A stretch of DNA of 64,000 nucleotides from Agapanthus africanus (lineage: Eukaryota > Streptophyta > Magnoliopsida > Asparagales > Amaryllidaceae): contig JASDDO010000006.1 of NCBI GenBank assembly GCA_030015575.1, positions 103,966,045 to 104,030,044 on the forward strand, read 5' to 3'. Position numbers and translations under genes: made by a program. Shown here piece by piece: positions 12,627 through 21,713 of the stretch (position 1 is its first letter; every line of letters begins with the position of its first letter). The notes below the pieces were generated by a model, which saw only the letters and a program-made list of their open reading frames with translations, made no database searches and was not told the origin of the DNA.

Positions 12627-13263
12627 TGTAACACCTTGAAAAGTCATTTTGGTGTTTTCCCGAAAATCGGTGAAAATTTGGTATTTTTCCGTAAATCGTC
12701 AATATAGTTATTTTGCAGTTTAGGCCTAATTATACCTAATTTGGATAGATAATTGCTAGTTTTTAGTAGCTAATGAGTTACTTATAAATTTCTGGTCATT
12801 TAAAAAAATTCCCTATTTTTCAATTTTTTATATTATTTTAAGCCGGTAAAAATACATTAAATTAGCGATAACTACAAATTTCTTTGGGCTAATTTTACTC
12901 TTTAGAATCATGTTAACTAAAATCTAGTTTGTAATATAATTTTTTTAGTATTATATTTTAAGTTTTATTTCGTTATAATCGAAGGAAACAAAAATATAAT
13001 TATTTTGAACTAAAACTTGCAATTTTTGTAACTTGAGGGTTCTTTTTGCATAGAATTTTTTTGTGCAAACCCTCACACCGTCACCCCCATCCTTGGCCGG
13101 CCCCACCACCACCAAAAGCTGTCGACGTCCCCCCCCTCTTTTTGACTTTCATGTGAATGGAAAGTGAAAAATTGATTAAAATATGTTAATTTGGGGGAAT
13201 GGTTACTTTGAGAAAGGGTGGCTTTGATTTTGACAAAAACCCACATCACCCCACACTTCTCCC
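12627..13263 (+). repeat. 5' LTR of element 2, upstream part
   Basis: It matches 39638-40277 almost base for base. It ends at the CTCCC target of element B; the LTR resumes at 32999. It holds AT-rich sequence, then a C-rich stretch (13080-13140). No gene. Confidence 0.92.
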
Positions 13264-14004
13264 TGTTCCCCTCCGAAAGACGGCTTAGACTTCGCGTCTT
13301 GCCTAAGATTCGGGGCAGATGCTATTTGGTTTTATCCGTCCACCTCTCCGAAGATGCCAAGTTGATTTATAGCACCGTGTATCGGAGGTTTAGACGGATG
13401 CGGCCGATGTAGCAGACTTCGTCAGATTCCCCCTCAGGGTGAGGGGTTTTTGATTTTGGGGACGTTCTTTCCTGCAGGCGCAAGCCCCTGCAGTTAATTA
13501 CGCTACCGCATCGCGGTAACAACTTTCTCCTTCTCCAGAATTTCACTTCGTGTCGTGTGTGTTTGTTTTGTTTGTGGTTTCCCGTGGATTGTATACGGAG
13601 ACTGAGTAATGCCGTCGCCCGTAGGGCGTGGATTAGTCTAAATCCGTATTTACTTAGATTTGGGTTTGGTGTTTTTAGTTTAAGGATGCATTAGTCGCGT
13701 TGCGGCTAAGATCAACATAAACGTTAGTCAAGGATACTTCAGTCCTGTTTTGGACTAAGATCAACTTGACGTGATGATCGATTTAATATCTGGTCGTCGG
13801 GACTCGTCGCCTCTCTGACATCGTTGAAGGATTACAACGACAGGTGTCAGAGGAGTTCAGAGATGTACCCTTGAACCGAAGTTGATTTAGGGTTTTATCA
13901 TTCATTTAAATGTCTAAGGATGCGTTAGCCGTATCTGGGGCTAAGATCAACTTAAATGGGACCGTTTAGATCCAGCAAAAGAGCATTTGGAGGCTCTATT
14001 GTTC

Positions 14005-14285
14005 CAGTTTAGGGACGTAGTGGTCCATTTTCTAGTTTAGGGACGTGGTGGTCCATCGCCAGTTTAGGGACGTGGTGGTCCATTTTTTTCAGTTTAGGGA
14101 CGTGGTGGTCCATTTTTCCAGTTTAGGGACGTGGTGTTCCAATATTAGTTTAGGGACGTCTCGGTCCTATATTAGTTTAGGGACGTCTCGGTCCGATATT
14201 AGTTTAGGGACGTCTCGGTCCGATATTAGTTTAGGGACGTTCCGGTCCGATATTAGTTTAAGGACGTTCCGGTCCAGTATTCATG
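14005..14285. repeat. ~30-bp GTTTAGGGACGT tandem array in B LTR
   Basis: About ten copies of AGTTTAGGGACGT followed by GGTGGTCC or TCTCGGTCC, spaced 27-31 bases. The right LTR carries the same array (30925-31200) with small differences. Two more copies lie outside the LTR at 20628-20690. Confidence 0.9.
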
Positions 14286-14530
14286 TACATGGTCGTCGGG
14301 ACCCATCACCTCTCCGACGTCGTTGAAGGATTACAAGGATAGGTGTCAGAGGAGCTCGGAGATGTACCCTCGAACCGGATATAGATTGATTTAAAAGAGC
14401 AATCTTTGCTCAACCGATTTGATTTAAGGACTTACGGCCAAAATTGGGCTAAGTCCAGTTGAAAATGTTCAACACCCTTATTTATCTTTTGTCTATTAGA
14501 CCTGTACTAGGGCTTTTCCCCCACTTAAAT

Positions 14531-15600
14531 AATGCATTGCATTACTTCAGGCCATTTATGCCTACTTCGACTGGGCTCTGCCCTTTTTATTGTGATGCAG
14601 ATCATTTGTTTTGGTCCATTGGACCTTTCAATTGGGCTCTGCCCTTTCAAACATTGCACAGCATTTTATTTATTAGGCCAGTTAAGCCTTTTAATTGGGC
14701 CTGGCCCTTCAGGAAGTGAAATGCCTTGCATTTATCAGGCGCTTTGCGCCAATCAGTGAGCGCAAGCGCTTGTGGTGAGGACACGTGTCATGCTCTGGTG
14801 AGCGCAAGCGCAATAGCGCAGTGCGCTGCGCGAGTGCGCTGCGCTGTTGCGCTGTTGACACGTGGCACGTTTTGGTGAGCGCAAGCGCAATAGCGCAGTG
14901 CGATGCGCGAGTGCGCTGCGCTGTTGCGCTGCTGACACGTGGCGCGTTCTGGTGAGTTGCGCCAATTCCAGAGAGCAAAGCTCTATTTCAAAAGTGCGTA
15001 GCACAAGTTCTGCAGCTGACACGTGGCGCTCTCTTAAGAGCGCAACGGCGCAGTTTGGAAGTGCAAAGCACTAAGAATCTTTTAGATTCAAGAACAGAAG
15101 TGCAAAGTACTGTTTGATTTCTTGATCTAATTTAGATCAAAGAAAAATAAGTTTTTTCTTTTTGTTTGAAGAACCAGAGGTTCATAAAAGTGCAAAGCAC
15201 TATTTTTAATTTAGTTGTTTTCTTGTTTTCAAGAACCAGAGGTTCATAAGAAGTGCAAAGCACTATTTTCATTTATATAAAGATCATTGATCTTGTTTTT
15301 AGATCAATGATCTATTAGAAGAAATTTCTTCTCATTTATGAAGGTTCTTTACCTTTTTCTTGGAATTTTCTCAGAGTTCTCTCTGTTTTAAGCTTCTTGA
15401 CTTTTTTTTAAGAAAATGTTGATTCTTTGAATTGAGGTCTAGGGTCCTTTTTATAGTGCTCAAAAATTAGTTAAATTTGTTAATGAGATCATTCTCTGAG
15501 TGATTAAGGGAATTTTCCCCACCGTTGGATCTTTGATCCAAAGGCCTCTGTTTTACAGAAGAAAATCTTCTTGTTTTAACAAGAACAGAAAAGATTTCTT
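14531..15600. repeat. Mosaic of short perfect hairpins in B LTR
   Basis: Consecutive, mutually different inverted repeats, mostly 5-7-bp stems with a 3-nt loop: AATGC-ATT-GCATT (14531), GGTCC-ATT-GGACC (14613), AATGC-CTT-GCATT (14720), GGCGC-TTT-GCGCC (14738), AGAGC-AAA-GCTCT (14972), AGTGC-AAA-GCACT (15060), GAATCT-TTT-AGATTC (15075), AAGATC-ATT-GATCTT (15290), AGATC-AAT-GATCT (15301), TTGGATC-TTT-GATCCAA (15525) and TCTGT-TTT-ACAGA (about 15548). The same series occurs in the right LTR. AGAGC-TTT-GCTCT and TGAAGC-GTT-GCTTCA continue to 16060 and into the internal region. Confidence 0.85.
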
Positions 15601-15908
15601 AGAAATTTAATTCTGTTTGGCACAGATGCCCCAGCGCGTCACACGTGTCGCGCAGCACAAAGCGCAGCGCATCTGCGCTAGCGCATCTGCGCTGACACGT
15701 GTCGCGCTGCGCAACTGCGCGAGCGCATCTGCGCTGACACGTGTCGCGCAGCGCAGAGCGCAGCGCAACTACGCTAGCGCATGCGCTGACACGTGTCGCG
15801 CAGCGCAGTGCTTGCGCAGCTGAAGCGTTGCTTCATTAAAATAGAGCTTTGCTCTGATTGGGCGCGCCTTCTTGGTCGCTGCGCTGATGTGTCTGCGCCA
15901 GACACGTG
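14782..15908. promoter_or_regulatory. Cluster of nine CACGTG (G-box) palindromes in B LTR
   Basis: CACGTG lies at 14782, 14859, 14936, 15020, 15642, 15696, 15738, 15790 and 15903, mostly inside GACACGTGTC or GACACGTGGC. These are the core of plant G-box/ABRE sites bound by bZIP and bHLH factors. They flank the minus-strand TATA box on both sides. They are embedded in GCGC-rich tandem repeats, so repeat amplification may explain the number. Binding is inferred. Confidence 0.6.
15449..15455 (-). promoter_or_regulatory. TATA box of B LTR (3' copy)
   Basis: The minus strand reads CTATAAAAAGGACCC, a good plant TATA context. The counterpart in the 5' LTR at 32371-32377 would drive the element. Confidence 0.65.
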
Positions 15909-16066
15909 GCACGTTGCGCCCAGCGCACAGAATCTGAAGCGTTGCTTCATTTATTAAAGTTTAAATTTTTCAAAGCAGAGCTTTGCTCTCATTGGGGGAA
16001 GATGAAGCGTTGCTTCATCTCCCGCATCGGAATTTGAATAGAGCTTTGCTCTGATTGGGGTAAACA

Positions 16067-16085
16067 AATGCCCCCCCACCATTGC
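16067..16085 (-). other. Polypurine tract of element B
   Basis: The minus strand reads GGTGGGGGGGCATT directly before the 3' LTR start TGTTTACCCC. Confidence 0.85.
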
Positions 16086-16172
16086 GCTTACGTGGCCCCA
16101 AACGTGAGCGCAACGGTGGCGAAATTCCAACCGCCGTGACAACTTTTGGAAGTCGAAGAGGCACTTGATGCC

Positions 16173-16180
16173 TATAAATA
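16173..16180 (+). promoter_or_regulatory. TATA box for antisense transcript of element B
   Basis: CCTATAAATAGGA on the plus strand, 107 bases inside the internal region, opposite to gag-pol. It lies about 640 bases upstream of the antisense ORF, followed by a CT-rich leader. A start site near 16205 would be expected. Confidence 0.6.
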
Positions 16181-16289
16181 GGACCTTTGGTCCCCCACAT
16201 ATGCTTGTCATCTTTCCGATTTTTATTTTCAGAAAAAATTTCAGAGCTTTGCTCTTGCCTTCAAGAACTCCAGAGTTTTGCTCTTCTTT

Positions 16290-16700
16290 CCAAAGTTTTT
16301 AGAAAGAACTTTAGGTAAAATTCAATCTTAGATTAAATTAATTTTAATTAATCTTAAACAGCAGAGCTTTGCTCTCATAGATCTTTTGGTCTAAAGAGAT
16401 CCCCATTGGGGTTTCACTACCAGAGCTTTGCTCAATTTCAAAGTTAGAAACTTTAGGTAAAATTAATATGAATCAAATTAACTTAAATTAATCTCAATCA
16501 AAGAGCTTTGCTCTCACAGATCTTTTGATCTAAAGAGATCCCCATTGGGGTTTCACTAGCAGAGCTTTGCTCATTTTTTTTTTAAATTAGAAACTCTAGA
16601 TAAAATTAATGTAAATCAAATTAATTTAAATTAATCTCAGTCAAAGAGCTTTGCTGTCACAGATCTTTTGATCTAAAGAGATCCCCATTGGGGTTTCATT
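16290..16700 (+). repeat. Three ~140-bp repeats in the antisense leader
   Basis: The block with AGAGCTTTGCTCT, CAGATCTTTTGATCT and CCCCATTGGGG recurs with CCCCATTGGGG at 16401, 16540 and 16683 (139 and 143 apart). The first two copies contain TTTAGGTAAAATT, a donor-like site near 16313 and 16453. Confidence 0.8.
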
Positions 16701-16819
16701 AAGCTTTTGTTCATGGGTTTTAATCCCTGAACAGAGCTTTGCTCTCTGGGATTTTAGCCCTCTATGTATATTATTTTTCTTCTATCACTAATCTTCCTGT
16801 GGTATTTCCTCCAGGCATA

Positions 16820-17326
16820 ATGGCGGTGCATCTATACAGTTTGCACGAGTTCATCACCTATGACGATATCTACGAACCGGGTCGTCAACAAAACCAGGAG
16901 TTTACAGACGCTCAATGTGTAGAGGTCATGGGTCGTCTGAACGCAAGCGGTGGTTGGCTGCTACCCTGTCGTTCGGCTCTTTTGAAAGTCGTACTGGGAG
17001 CAATATGGAGAGCACTTCAGGGTCTTCACGAGGCCCTACCGCTCAATGCGCTGGATGATGCCGAGGACAAGGTGCATTCAGTGTACCTGACGGGGCTGAT
17101 CTCGAAGAAACGGCGAGACAGCCTCATTAACATCCTACATCAAATCTTCCAGCGGACGACGATAGTTGCTGCTTATCGAAGGCCGGGAGGGCTTGCCGAT
17201 GATCTTGACACAGAGGAGCGCGAAAGACTGCGCATAAGAATAATTAGAAAGGCCGGAAGAACTCTGGACGACCTTACTTTCGATTTCCTCAATCCGTGCC
17301 CCGGATCTGAGGTTATACCGTTGTAA
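16820..17326 (+). CDS. Antisense accessory ORF of element B, 168 codons
   Basis: An open frame on the strand opposite to gag-pol, between pol and the 3' LTR. It starts MAVHLYSLHEF at 16820. The frame is open further upstream to 16739, but the start at 16820 fits better because a splice-acceptor-like stretch (CACTAAT, then pyrimidines, CTCCAG ending at 16814) lies just before it. The protein is soluble-looking: an alpha-helical middle (about residues 55-105, SALLKVVLGAIWRALQG onward), a basic SKKRRDS patch near 100, and an acidic/basic C-terminal third (TEERERLRIRIIRKAG). I recognise no domain. Antisense ORFs at this position are known in Tat-lineage elements such as Grande, with function unknown. 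It is uninterrupted here, unlike much of gag-pol. Confidence 0.65.
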   Translation: MAVHLYSLHEFITYDDIYEPGRQQNQEFTDAQCVEVMGRLNASGGWLLPCRSALLKVVLGAIWRALQGLHEALPLNALDDAEDKVHSVYLTGLISKKRRDSLINILHQIFQRTTIVAAYRRPGGLADDLDTEERERLRIRIIRKAGRTLDDLTFDFLNPCPGSEVIPL

Positions 17327-17984
17327 TAATCTGAATAATGTTTCTTATTCATTATTCTTATGCTTGTAAAATTTTTAGCGGTATGAATGGAAACCCTCCC
17401 CCTTTCTATTTCAGCTTGTCTTATTTCTCGTCCTGAGTCTTCTGCCCATGTATAAATGAATGCGTCACGCACGCCAGATCAAATGTAGACCGGATATTCT
17501 TTCTGTCATCTTCCTTTTTTTATTGTCAGCAGGCTGTCTTAATAACCATGGTTGATGGATGTCTAAAATGAGTATTCCGACTTCCTTAGGAAATAGTGAT
17601 GGCTTAGGCCGCAGGTTCAGGTCTACTGCCTAAGACTTTTCAATTCTATGAGCCGTGAGGGTCTCATAGAGGCTTTTCTCTCCACGGATCGAGAGGATCT
17701 CATAGGTGGATTTTCTCCTTAGGAATCTTGAGGATTCCTAAGTGTGGTTTTCTCTTATAAGTCGTAAGGATCCTATAAGAGAATTTTCCCTCTTACGAGT
17801 CGAGAGGATTCGTAAGCGGTTGTTTCCCTCCTCGTCGAAATTCGACTTTAGAGAGTGAGACCCGTGAATAGTATGCAAGAGACCATTTTGGATTGACTTG
17901 CAGGGCCCCATTGCTCAAGAAGTAAGCTTTTCACCCTTACTGCCTGAGACTCCTTCTTACAGATCAGGACGAATCGGGAATTTG
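17327..17984. other. Untranslated region of B with degenerate GTCGAGAGGAT repeats
   Basis: No gene is seen. Between 17640 and 17840 about five loose units of 35-45 bases recur (GAGCCGTGAGGGTCTCATAG, GTCGAGAGGATTCGTAAG and the like). Many are themselves inverted: a word such as CTTATAAG, then AGGATCCTATAAG. The same kind of block returns at 19880-20100 and 20230-20420. Confidence 0.7.
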
Positions 17985-19190
17985 CTCGCGGAGAGGGTAA
18001 TGGCTCTGCGAGTTGACATGAGTCAAGAGGCTCTCGTCACGGAGTGTTTGTATCCGTGAGTCGAGGAGTTTGCTAGGGATTATTTGTTTCCCAAGCGCCA
18101 AGGATTATTTGTTTCCTTGGGGTTTGAAACGAGTTGAGGATTCCTACGGGGGCACTGGTGGCTCTGCGGGTCGACGCGGATGAGAAGGCTCTCATCAAGG
18201 AGTGTTTGTATCCGTGAGTCGAGGAGTTTGCTAGGGATTATTTGTTTCCCAAGCGCCTAGGATTATTTGTTTCCTTGGGGTTTGAAACGAGTCAAGAATT
18301 CCCACAGGGGCACTGGTGGCTCTGAGGGTCGACGCGGATCAGGAGGCTCTCGTCAAGGAGTGTTTGTATCCGTTAGTCGAGGAGTTTGCTAGGGATTATT
18401 TGTTTCCCAAGGGCCAAGGATTATTTGTCTCCTTGGGGTTTGAAACGAGTCGAGAATTCCCACGGGGGCACTGGTGGCTCTGCGGGTCGACGCGGATCAG
18501 GAGGCTTTCGTCAAGGAGTGTTTGTATCTGTGAGTCGAGGAGTTTGCTAGGGATTATTTGTTTCCGAAGCACCAAGGATTATTTGTTTCCTTGGGGTTTG
18601 AAACGAGTCGAGGATTCCCACGGGGGCACTGGTGGCTCTGCGGGTCGACGCGGATCAGAAGGCTCTCATCAAGGAGTGTTTGTATTCGTGATTCAAGGAG
18701 TTTGCTTGGGATTATTTGTTTCCCAAGCGCCAAGGATTATTTGTTTCCTTGGGGTTTGAAACGAGTCGAGAATTCCCACGGGGGCACTGGTGGCTCTGAG
18801 GGTCAACGCGGATCAGGAGGCTCTCGTCAAGGAGTGTTTGAATCCGTGAGTCGAGGAGTTTGCTAGGGATTATTTGTTTCCCAAGCGCCAAAGATTATTT
18901 GTTTCCTTGGGGTTTGAAACGAGTCGAGAATTCCCACGGGGGCACTGGTGGCTCTGAGTGTCGACGCGGATCAGGAGGCTCTCGTCAAGGAGTGTTTGTA
19001 TCCGTGAGTCGAGGAGTTTGCTAGGGATTATTTGTTTCCCAAGCGCCAAGGATTATTTATTTCCTTGGGGTTTGAAACGAGTCGAGAATTACCACGGGGG
19101 CACTGGTGGCTCTGCGGGTCGACGCGGATCAGGAGGCTCTCGTCAAGGAGTGTTTGTATCCGTGAGTCGAGGAATTTGTTGGGAGGGTAT
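17985..19190. repeat. 158-bp tandem array in B untranslated region
   Basis: GCTCTG of the unit recurs at 18003, 18161, 18319, 18477, 18635, 18793, 18951 and 19109, exactly 158 apart each time. Units differ at a few bases and begin near GTCGAGGAGTTTGCTAGGGA. Each unit contains an internal near-duplicate (GGATTATTTGTTTCC twice). The open frames across it (18316-18759, 18958-19239) only translate the repeat. Such arrays are known in the 3' untranslated part of Tat/Ogre elements and can seed satellites. Confidence 0.95.
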
Positions 19191-19334
19191 GGATCCCTCT
19201 TTGTTTATGCCCATGGATTGTATACAGGGATCGATGTGATCTTAACTGTAGGGCAAAAAGTTTCATTCTTTCATTTTTTTTTCTTTCCGCGATTCTTTAT
19301 CATTTCAGCTTTTTATATCGCGAAAATCGCGATT

Positions 19335-19620
19335 GCCCAATCATTTCGGCTATTTTTCGCGGTGCCCAATCATTTCGGCTATTTACTTTATTTTTACTTG
19401 CTACTTTTTATTGCGAGTTGCCCAATCATTTCGGCTATTTACTTTATTTTTACTTGCTACTTTTTATTGCGAGTTGCCCAATCATTTCGGCTGTTTATTA
19501 TGTTTTTACTCGCTGCTTTTTATTGAGAGTTGCCCAATCATTTCGGCTGTTTTGTATGCATACATTTTTACTTGTTGATTCTGTTTGCAGATTGCCCCAT
19601 CATTTCGGCTATTTCGTATG
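19335..19620. repeat. 56-bp tandem repeat in B untranslated region
   Basis: GCCCAATCATTTCGGC starts at 19335, 19364, 19420, 19476 and 19532, with a variant at 19594. Three successive spacings are 56. The unit carries a T-rich stretch with TTTTTACTTGCT. Confidence 0.9.
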
Positions 19621-19649
19621 CATTTTTTTTGGGCTCGCTGATTTTTTTT

Positions 19650-20780
19650 TGTGCGAGTAGGGAATTTGGGGTCTGATCCCAATCTTGGCATCAGTATCGC
19701 TGCGACTGGAATATTGCCAGGAGCGAATCATCATTTGCCTTGAAAGGACTTGGAATTTGATACCGGTTTAGGCATCTGCATCGCTGCAACTGGGATATTG
19801 TTAGGAGCGAATCATCATTTGCCTCTGTCGATGTTGAACAAAGGTTGCTTAGTAAACAGGGTTAAGGGTCCTGTCGACTAAGGCTTTTAACTTCACGAGC
19901 CGTAAGGGTCTCACAAAGGTATTTCTCCCTACAAGTCATGAGGGTCTTGTAGGTGTGTTTTCTCCTTGGCAATCGTGAGGATTCCTAAGTGCATGTTCTC
20001 TTGTAAGTTGTAAGGATCTTACAAAAGGGTTTTCTCCTTATAAGTCGAGAGGACTTACAAGCGTTGTTTGTTGTACAAGCGTATCCCTAGTCACGGATGG
20101 GACTTTGTTGGGGAAATATTTATTCGTGCCCGTGGATTGTATACAAGGGTCAATATGAGCCAATTGTAGGGCAATATCGAAGGTTGTGGGGGTTGCTTAA
20201 GCACAGGTTTAGGTCTCTGTAACTTAAGACTTTCAACTCTTATGAGCCGTGAGGGTCCCATAAGAGAGTTCTCCTTACGAGTCTCGAGGATCTCGCAAGT
20301 GTATTTTCTTCTTAGGAATCGTGGGGATACCTAAGTGTGTTGTTCCCTTGTGAGTCGTAAGGATCTCACGCAGGTGGTTTCTACTTACAAGGTCGAGAGG
20401 GCCCTATAAGTGTCTTTTTTAACGAGGTTGCGCCCTTTCGGGTTTTCACAAACACTCGCCGGTAGTCCTGCTGTTTTTACTCACGGAGCCCTTTCAGGTT
20501 TTCATCCGTGCCCATTTTGCTTATGGACATACCTTTTTTCTTATTTTGTTTTATATATTTTTTTTATTTTTATATATTGGCTTTGGGATGTTATAATCCA
20601 CGGTAGTTTATCGACATCTCGGTCAACAGCTAGTTTTAGGACGTAGTGGTCCGTCATTAGTTTAAGGACGTTTCGGTCCGTTGTTGAAGAAGACTGGCTA
20701 CTACTCATAGTGATTGGGCTTAGGAAGATAGCGAGCGGACATAGTCGTCGCCATCTATCATTGACCTAGGCCGTGACTCG
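19650..20780. other. Repeat-rich spacer after B pol
   Basis: No gene is seen. It holds a ~100-bp duplication around 19690-19820 (GCATCAGTATCGCTGCGACTGG / GCATCTGCATCGCTGCAACTGG), two more blocks of the GTCGAGAGGAT family, and two copies of the LTR motif GTTTA(G/A)GGACGT at 20628-20690 just after the pol end. Confidence 0.65.
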
Positions 20781-21665
20781 TCAAGCGTAGTATTTCTTCA
20801 GGAAGCGACCGTTTATCGGCCTGAGAGGCCTTTCACCGCGCATGTCCATGAGTAGATAGGCCCCACCCTGGTAAACTTTATCTATGATGTACGGGCCTTC
20901 ATAGTTCGGCTCGAATTTTCCCCGCTTGGCGCGATTGGGGATCATAGGCCTTTTGACTACTAGCACGAGTTCTCCTTGGCGAAATGTCCTCGGTCGGGTC
21001 AGTCTTTCATATGAGCGTGTCATCTTTGCTTTGTAAGCTTCTAGATTTTGCTGCGCTATGAGCCGGGTTTCATCAAGGGCGTCAAGCTCCTCAAGCCGAA
21101 GGTGAGCATTTTCTTCGTCCGTCAGCTCGTAGTGGACTGCCACTCGTAGAGAGGGTAACTCTATCTCGAGGGGAAGTACTGCTTCTGTACCGAACACCAA
21201 TGCATATGGCGTTGTGTTCGTGGCCGTCTTGAATGTAGTTCGATATGCCCAAAGAGCTTCTTGCAGTCTTTCGTGCTAATCTTTCTTATTTCGGGACACC
21301 GTTTTCTTTATGATTTTTGTCAATGTCTTGTTGAAGGCTTCAGCTAGTCCATTGGCTCGCGGGTTATAAACCGAGGAATATCTCCAGTCTATATTATGCT
21401 GTTGCACAAAGAGACTGATCTTGTGGCTTCTGTAAGCTGGCCCGTTATCGGAGATGACCCGTCGCGGAGTTCCAAATCGATATATGAGATGCGTCTTGAA
21501 GAAGTAGAGGATATTTTCCGTCTTCACCTCTCTTAACGGTACTGCTTCTGCCCATTTAGAAAAGTAGTCAGTCGTCGCCAAGATGAAACGATGTCCCCTA
21601 GAAGATGCTGGTTCGATAGGGCCAACTATGTCAGTCCCCCACATTTCGAATGGCCAGCTAGCCAC
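20781..21665 (-). pseudogene. Integrase region of element B
   Basis: The integrase core is seen with WGTDIVGP, the ISDNGPAY block and the NPRANGLAEA(F)NKTL block, giving the D, D and E of the catalytic triad. Toward 20781 comes the C-terminal part with VFGTEAVLPLEIE and the EPNYEGPYIIDKV (GPY/F) motif. No chromodomain follows, as expected for Tat and unlike Del/Tekay/CRM chromoviruses. The N-terminal HHCC-type part lies at the end of the adjoining pol frame. This part of the fossil is broken. Confidence 0.9.
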
Positions 21666-21713
21666 CGTTGGATGTAGCGGATTTGGGTGCTGGTGGATGA
21701 AGTCCCCATAGAT

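Larger units (their letters stand above)
13264..16066 (-). repeat. 3' LTR of element B (2803 bp)
   Basis: It pairs with 30186-32993 (2808 bp). From low to high coordinate: a conserved end, inverted-repeat blocks (13680-13960), a ~30-bp GTTTAGGGACGT array, a stretch of short perfect hairpins, GCGC-rich repeats with CACGTG sites, and a minus-strand TATA box at 15449-15455. Apparent open frames here (14045-14326, 15617-15823 and others) translate repeats and are not genes. Confidence 0.95.

Noticed and set aside
13680-13960. tRNA-like or ncRNA gene in B LTR
   Set aside because: The inverted repeats with TTAG...CTAA words are part of the LTR hairpin pattern. No tRNA arms or A/B boxes fit.
14045-15823. 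Small genes in B LTR
   Set aside because: All are translations of GTTTAGGGACGT or GCGC repeats and recur in the other LTR.
16739-16819. Start of the antisense ORF at the first ATG (16739)
   Set aside because: This part lies in the repeat leader and upstream of a convincing splice acceptor. The start at 16820 is better supported.
17985-19190. CRISPR array
   Set aside because: Units are 158 bp, near-identical end to end, without repeat-spacer structure, in a plant retroelement.
18316-19239. Repeat-protein gene
   Set aside because: The open frames exist because 158-bp units lack stops in places. 158 is not a multiple of three, so the frame shifts each unit.
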